A DNA stretch of 64,000 nt from an uncultured Alphaproteobacteria bacterium. GTDB taxonomy: Bacteria > Pseudomonadota > Alphaproteobacteria > RF32 > CAG-239. Every line of letters starts with the position of its first letter. Position 1 is the stretch's first letter. The notes below the pieces were generated by a model, which made no database searches, had not been told where the DNA came from, and worked only from the letters and a program-made list of their open reading frames with translations. Below are positions 60,965 through 64,000 of the stretch, in pieces. Location: positions 62,001 through 126,000 of the forward strand of contig CAKQPS010000004.1 of NCBI GenBank assembly GCA_934270475.1, written 5' to 3'. Position numbers and translations under genes: made by a program.

Positions 60965-62449
60965 ATGCTCAAATTAAAACACATTCCGGTTCAGTCGTTT
61001 GGCGAAAACATCGCCTATATAAACAAAAACTGCACTCTTTATAAAGTTGATGATTTATACAAAGCCACCCGTTTGGAAATTCACAAAGGCAGCAAAACCA
61101 TTTACGCCTTTTTGCAAATCGTCAACAAAAATGATGTGTTGGATGTGGACGAAATCGGGCTGAACACCGACGCTTTTAATAACTTAAATATGTCGGAAGG
61201 CACAGAAGTTCACGTCAGCTTGGCAACACCGTCTTCCAGCAGCCGCGCCCTCCACCGCAAAATTTTAGGCGAGGTTCTGTCTTCCGGCGATTATGCCGCC
61301 ATTATCAACGACATTGCCGCCGGACGCTATTCCAAAATGGATATGGCGGCGTTTTTGGTGGCGTGCTCCTCTTCTATGAGTTCAACCGAACTGGTATCTC
61401 TGACCGAAGCCCTTGTTGCAAAAAAAGTTCTGCATTGGGACGAAAAGAGTATGGTTGTTGACCAGCATTGCTTGGGCGGCGTGCCGGCAGACAAAACCGA
61501 CTTGATTATTTTGGCGATTGTTTCAGCCTATGGCTTGCCCATTGCCAAACCAGCCATTCGCTCGCTGACTTCCTGTGCCGGTGTTGCCGACACTATGGGA
61601 GTGCTGGCTAACGTTGACTTTAACGCGGCGAAATTTCAAAAACTGGTGCGGGCAAACAACGGTGCGCTGGTCGACTATGATTCTATGGAAGAAACCAAAG
61701 TCCACCATTTACTGCACGATGTGCGCAGCCAGCTTGGCATAAATCAAAATGAACTGGTGCTGGCGTCCATTATCGCCATGATGATTTCTTGCGGCGTCAG
61801 CCATTTGGTGCTGGACATTCCGGTTGGTGCAAATGCGCGCGTGCGTTCCACTAACGAAGCTATCCGCATTCGCAAGCAAGTGGAATATATCGGCGATATG
61901 CTCGGACTTTCTATTGACGCTGTGGTAACCGACGGCAGCGAGCCTATCGGCAACGGCGTGGGTGCGGTTTTAGAAACCCGCGACGTGCTGCAGATTTTGC
62001 ATAATGACGCCACTGCTCCGATAGATTTGAAAGAAAAATCTCTGTTTTTAGCCGGTCGGGTTTTAGAGTTTGACCCGCAGCTGCGCGGCGGACAAGGCTA
62101 TGCCGCGGCAAAAGAAATTTTGGAAAGCGGACGCGCGCTTGCCGCGTTTGAAAAAATTGTCAACACCCAAGGCGCTAAACCAACGGCGGCGCTGGGGCAA
62201 TATGTGCGCGATGTGGTTGCTCCGTATGACGGCGTAATCAGCGGTATCAATAACACAACCATCAACAAAATCGGAGTTTATGCCGGTGCCACGCAATGCC
62301 TTGGTTCGGGGCTGGATTTGAAAAAGAAAACCGGCGACCGCGTAAAAGCCGGCGAAGTGCTGTATACAATTTATTCCTGCAACACCGCCGATTTTGATGT
62401 TGTCTCTCAACTGGTAGAAATTGACAGCGGCTACTCAATAGAAATGTAA
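60965..62449 (+). CDS. Thymidine/AMP phosphorylase family protein
   Basis: 494 residues. It resembles the long, archaeal-type branch (AMP phosphorylase and 'putative thymidine phosphorylase'), with about 90 extra N-terminal residues ahead of the usual nucleoside phosphorylase fold. VDQHCLGGVPADKTDLIILA and SLTSCAGVADTMGVL replace the classic KHSTGG and TGGTLDKLE motifs, as in that branch. It cleaves a nucleoside or nucleotide with phosphate, feeding ribose phosphates into metabolism. The substrate (AMP, CMP or thymidine) cannot be settled by reading. The classic short DeoA is less likely. Confidence 0.85.
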   Translation: MLKLKHIPVQSFGENIAYINKNCTLYKVDDLYKATRLEIHKGSKTIYAFLQIVNKNDVLDVDEIGLNTDAFNNLNMSEGTEVHVSLATPSSSSRALHRKILGEVLSSGDYAAIINDIAAGRYSKMDMAAFLVACSSSMSSTELVSLTEALVAKKVLHWDEKSMVVDQHCLGGVPADKTDLIILAIVSAYGLPIAKPAIRSLTSCAGVADTMGVLANVDFNAAKFQKLVRANNGALVDYDSMEETKVHHLLHDVRSQLGINQNELVLASIIAMMISCGVSHLVLDIPVGANARVRSTNEAIRIRKQVEYIGDMLGLSIDAVVTDGSEPIGNGVGAVLETRDVLQILHNDATAPIDLKEKSLFLAGRVLEFDPQLRGGQGYAAAKEILESGRALAAFEKIVNTQGAKPTAALGQYVRDVVAPYDGVISGINNTTINKIGVYAGATQCLGSGLDLKKKTGDRVKAGEVLYTIYSCNTADFDVVSQLVEIDSGYSIEM

Positions 62450-62475
62450 ACTACAGCAAATAATTTTCTCACACA

Positions 62476-62514
62476 AAATAAGTCAAAACATCTTGAGTTT
62501 TGATTTATTTCTTT
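62476..62514 (+). terminator. Terminator of the phosphorylase gene
   Basis: A 14-bp stem (62476-62489 with 62497-62510, one G-U pair) with a seven-base loop, followed by T-rich sequence. Confidence 0.7.
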
Positions 62515-62558
62515 ATTTCAGCTGCCCCGCCCAAAATAATTATGCAGCCAAACTGCCT

Positions 62559-62627
62559 TCAAAAAGATTTGCGGACAACAAGCAAAGCCGTACTCATTAA
62601 AAACAAGCACATAACAAAAGTCTGCAT
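62559..62627 (-). CDS. Possible 22-residue hydrophobic peptide
   Basis: A frame from ATG 62627 to TGA 62559-62561 encodes MQTFVMCLFLMSTALLVVRK plus SF, one transmembrane segment with a basic end. An unusually strong GGGGGG stretch lies just upstream of the start, and a GCAG/CTGC hairpin follows the stop. A weak promoter (TTGACT, 17 bases, TAAAAA) lies further upstream on the same strand. The form is that of small membrane peptides and type I toxins, but there is no homology evidence. Otherwise the 346-bp gap 62,450-62,795 holds only the terminator and the promoter of the next gene. Confidence 0.4.
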   Translation of the reverse strand: MQTFVMCLFLMSTALLVVRKSF

Positions 62628-62743
62628 AAGCTTCCCCCCTTAACTAAAAAATTAACAAATATTTTATTTCGCCTTACGCTTGGTATTTTTAATATGTATT
62701 TTATTTAAAGTCAACCAAAAAGATAATTTATTTAAAAAATAAC

Positions 62744-62771
62744 TTGTTTTTATCATTAAAGCTGCTAAACT
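62744..62771 (+). promoter_or_regulatory. Promoter of the 142-residue gene (shared form)
   Basis: TTGTTT (62744-62749), 16 bases, TAAACT (62766-62771). The same arrangement, with closely similar sequence, precedes the gene at 63858. Confidence 0.5.
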
Positions 62772-62795
62772 CACCAACATAACTGGAGACCAACT

Positions 62796-63224
62796 ATGAA
62801 AAAAATTTTATTTATTTCGCTTTTTTTATTATGCGTAATATCAGCCTCTATTTTTCTTTATTTTTTTACGGAAAAACAAAATAAAGAAGAAAAAGAAGAA
62901 AAATTTGTAAACGAACTATTTTATAAAAGATTATCCCCAATTTCACGAGGAGCTAGAGTCACATTTTTAACCCCTAATCAATTAAAAACTATTGATATTT
63001 TTGGTAATTATGAAATAGCACCTTGTAGATTAGTTGAAAATACAGAAACACTCATCGCTTTAAAATGTCTAGAATATAATCAAATTTTTATATACAAATA
63101 TGCAATAAGACACTGCGATGCCAGTGATGATTACTGTTATGAAAGTGATTGGTTCGTCCGTGAATATGTTTATTCATCTGATGAAAATGATTTTGATTCA
63201 ATAGCTACTTTTGTAATAAAATAA
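62796..63224 (+). CDS. Membrane-anchored or exported protein, AT-rich
   Basis: 142 residues with an N-terminal hydrophobic segment (LFISLFLLCVISASIFLYFF) lacking a clear cleavage site, so probably a membrane anchor. A short lysine/glutamate-rich linker follows, then a domain with four cysteines (APCRLVE, LKCLEY, RHCDASDDYCYESD). No family is recognised. Its leader and first codons are identical over 25 bases (62785-62809) to those of the gene at 63858. Confidence 0.6.
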   Translation: MKKILFISLFLLCVISASIFLYFFTEKQNKEEKEEKFVNELFYKRLSPISRGARVTFLTPNQLKTIDIFGNYEIAPCRLVENTETLIALKCLEYNQIFIYKYAIRHCDASDDYCYESDWFVREYVYSSDENDFDSIATFVIK

Positions 63225-63245
63225 GGCTGCAAAATTGCAGCCTTC
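63224..63245. terminator. Convergent terminator hairpin
   Basis: A perfect 10-bp stem AAGGCTGCAA/TTGCAGCCTT with a two-base loop begins at the last base of the upstream stop codon. The T-rich tail is better on the minus strand. Confidence 0.65.
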
Positions 63246-63248
63246 ATA

Positions 63249-63665
63249 TTACCATTTTTCTATATCTTTAATCTTTTGTTCCGCCCAAACATTACGGTCA
63301 TTACTTACATCTTTCCGATGAACATTACCTAGAATTTCTTTAAGGTTCTTATTATCTATTCCTCTTCGTAATTTTTCCCATTTACCGCGGCTTACATTTC
63401 CTGTAGAAAATTTAATATCCAATAAAACATCTTTCAAGTTTTCAGGAAATGTATCGAAATCAGGAAATTCCTTACGCAAATATTTCAAATCTTCTTCAAT
63501 ATGAGGACGAAATAAACGCTTCATTTCAGCCTCATTTATACGCAAATTGCTGTAATTTTCATAATATGATGCTTTTTTATTATTTTTTATAATATCATTG
63601 TTAGCATCTAAATGTTTCTTTCCTTCTTCTATATCTGGTGTAAATTTATTATAGGCTATAATATT
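63249..63665 (-). pseudogene. 5'-truncated lysozyme-like gene
   Basis: The frame is open from about 63665 to the stop at 63249 but has no convincing start codon; TAA at 63668-63666 closes it upstream. The encoded part (PDIEEGKKHLDANNDIIKNN, NYSNLRINEAEMKRLFRPHI, then FPENLKDVLLDIKFSTGNVS and RNVWAEQKIKDIEKW) resembles the C-terminal two thirds of phage-type lysozyme or muramidase-like proteins, in which the N-terminal catalytic Glu would be missing. A TTG at 63545 would give 98 residues. It was probably cut by the duplication next to it. Confidence 0.5.
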
Positions 63666-63680
63666 TTATAAAAAACAAAT

Positions 63681-63760
63681 ATGAAAAAATCTTATTTATT
63701 TTGGGAATGGCTATGCTGATACAAAATACTGCATATCCCCAAAACTACCACAATATCGGC
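63681..63760 (+). pseudogene. Degenerate copy of the start of the next gene
   Basis: Beginning at ATG 63681, the sequence matches the first 80 bases of the gene at 63858 (CTGATACAAAATACTGCATA versus CTTATACAAAATACAGCATA, and CTACCACAATAT in both). One base is missing in the A-run after the ATG, shifting the frame, and similarity stops near 63760. It is a leftover of a tandem duplication. Confidence 0.55.
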
Positions 63761-63806
63761 TTTGCCGCCGCGTCAACTAAAACTATAATTTTTTATAAAA
63801 ATATCT

Positions 63807-63834
63807 TGCTTTTACAATCAATCCTGCTACACTC
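63807..63834 (+). promoter_or_regulatory. Promoter of the last gene (shared form)
   Basis: TTGCTT (63807-63812), 16 bases, TACACT (63829-63834), matching the promoter at 62744 in spacing and in the CTGCTAnACTC context. Confidence 0.5.
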
Positions 63835-63857
63835 ATAAAAAAATTCGGAGACCAACT

Positions 63858-64000
63858 ATGAAAAAAATTTTTGCTATTCTATGTACAATTATGCTTATAC
63901 AAAATACAGCATATGCCAAAACCTACCACAATATAGACATTGACTATATTTATAAAACAAATGATTGGGAAAGCAAAGCTAAAATAAAAGAAATTATTGA
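63858..64000 (+). CDS. Exported protein, partial at window end
   Basis: The first 47 residues of a protein that runs off the window. MKKIFAILCTIMLIQNTAYA is a signal peptide with an AYA cleavage site, and the mature part starts KTYHNIDIDYIYKTNDWESK. The GGAG site and surrounding leader are identical to those of the gene at 62796. No family can be assigned from this fragment. Confidence 0.65.
   Translation, partial: MKKIFAILCTIMLIQNTAYAKTYHNIDIDYIYKTNDWESKAKIKEII

Overview
The window looks like a chromosome segment of a host-associated alphaproteobacterium with about 40% GC and many lineage-specific secreted proteins. Placement rests on a CcrM-type adenine methyltransferase with a C-terminal RAMA-like domain, a bamE gene divergent from a yceD-rpmF-plsX-fabH operon, an rlmE gene beside Ppx/GppA genes, and an initiator tRNA with the AGG/CCU stem variant reported in some alphaproteobacteria. 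The repeated 'GRSMIEMLGVLAIIGVLSVGG'-type pilin start and the AT-rich accessory genes suggest an uncultured gut lineage. That placement is inference and was not checked against a database.

Bases 1-11,600 are mostly accessory. They hold an unfinished acidic ORF, a putative DNA-binding protein, the 3' end of a broken nuclease gene, iteron-like repeats, a possible MITE, a NERD-domain protein, a small membrane protein, and a complete type II restriction-modification pair that closely resembles NgoPII and M.HaeIII (predicted GGCC specificity). A nagA-nagB pair, an HsdR tail fragment, and a lipoprotein plus DUF805 gene follow. The DUF805 gene is preceded by an elaborate structured RNA ending in a terminator. 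Initiator tRNA-Met marks the right edge.

Bases 11,700-34,900 are mainly housekeeping genes: prmA, a Xaa-Pro aminopeptidase, ccrM, two tandem Ppx/GppA genes, rlmE, rpmJ, ettA, the fatty acid/phospholipid operon, bamE, a short FtsK-like motor and algH. Mixed in are a two-component system with six helically phased operator repeats facing a truncated eptA (PmrC-like) gene, a broken pilin gene, and a block of long hairpin repeats.

Bases 34,900-54,000 carry a DsbD-like reductase, a GH24 lysozyme, opgG-X-opgH for periplasmic glucans, tRNA-Ala, a fused SpmA-SpmB protein, dtd, an archaeal/eukaryal-type proS, and rpmI-rplT-pheS-pheT. Several small genes here and around 25 kb lack Shine-Dalgarno sites, and two of them use codons unlike the neighbouring genes.

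Bases 54,000-64,000 hold comM followed 12 bp later by a 712-residue cysteine-rich exported protein with DGSLFPG repeats and an apparently dead trypsin-like domain, then two pilin-like genes and a deoA-family phosphorylase. This ComM/pseudo-protease/pilin cluster is the best candidate for an undescribed system. The end of the window has a possible 22-residue hydrophobic peptide gene and a small family of exported proteins sharing promoter, leader and first codons.
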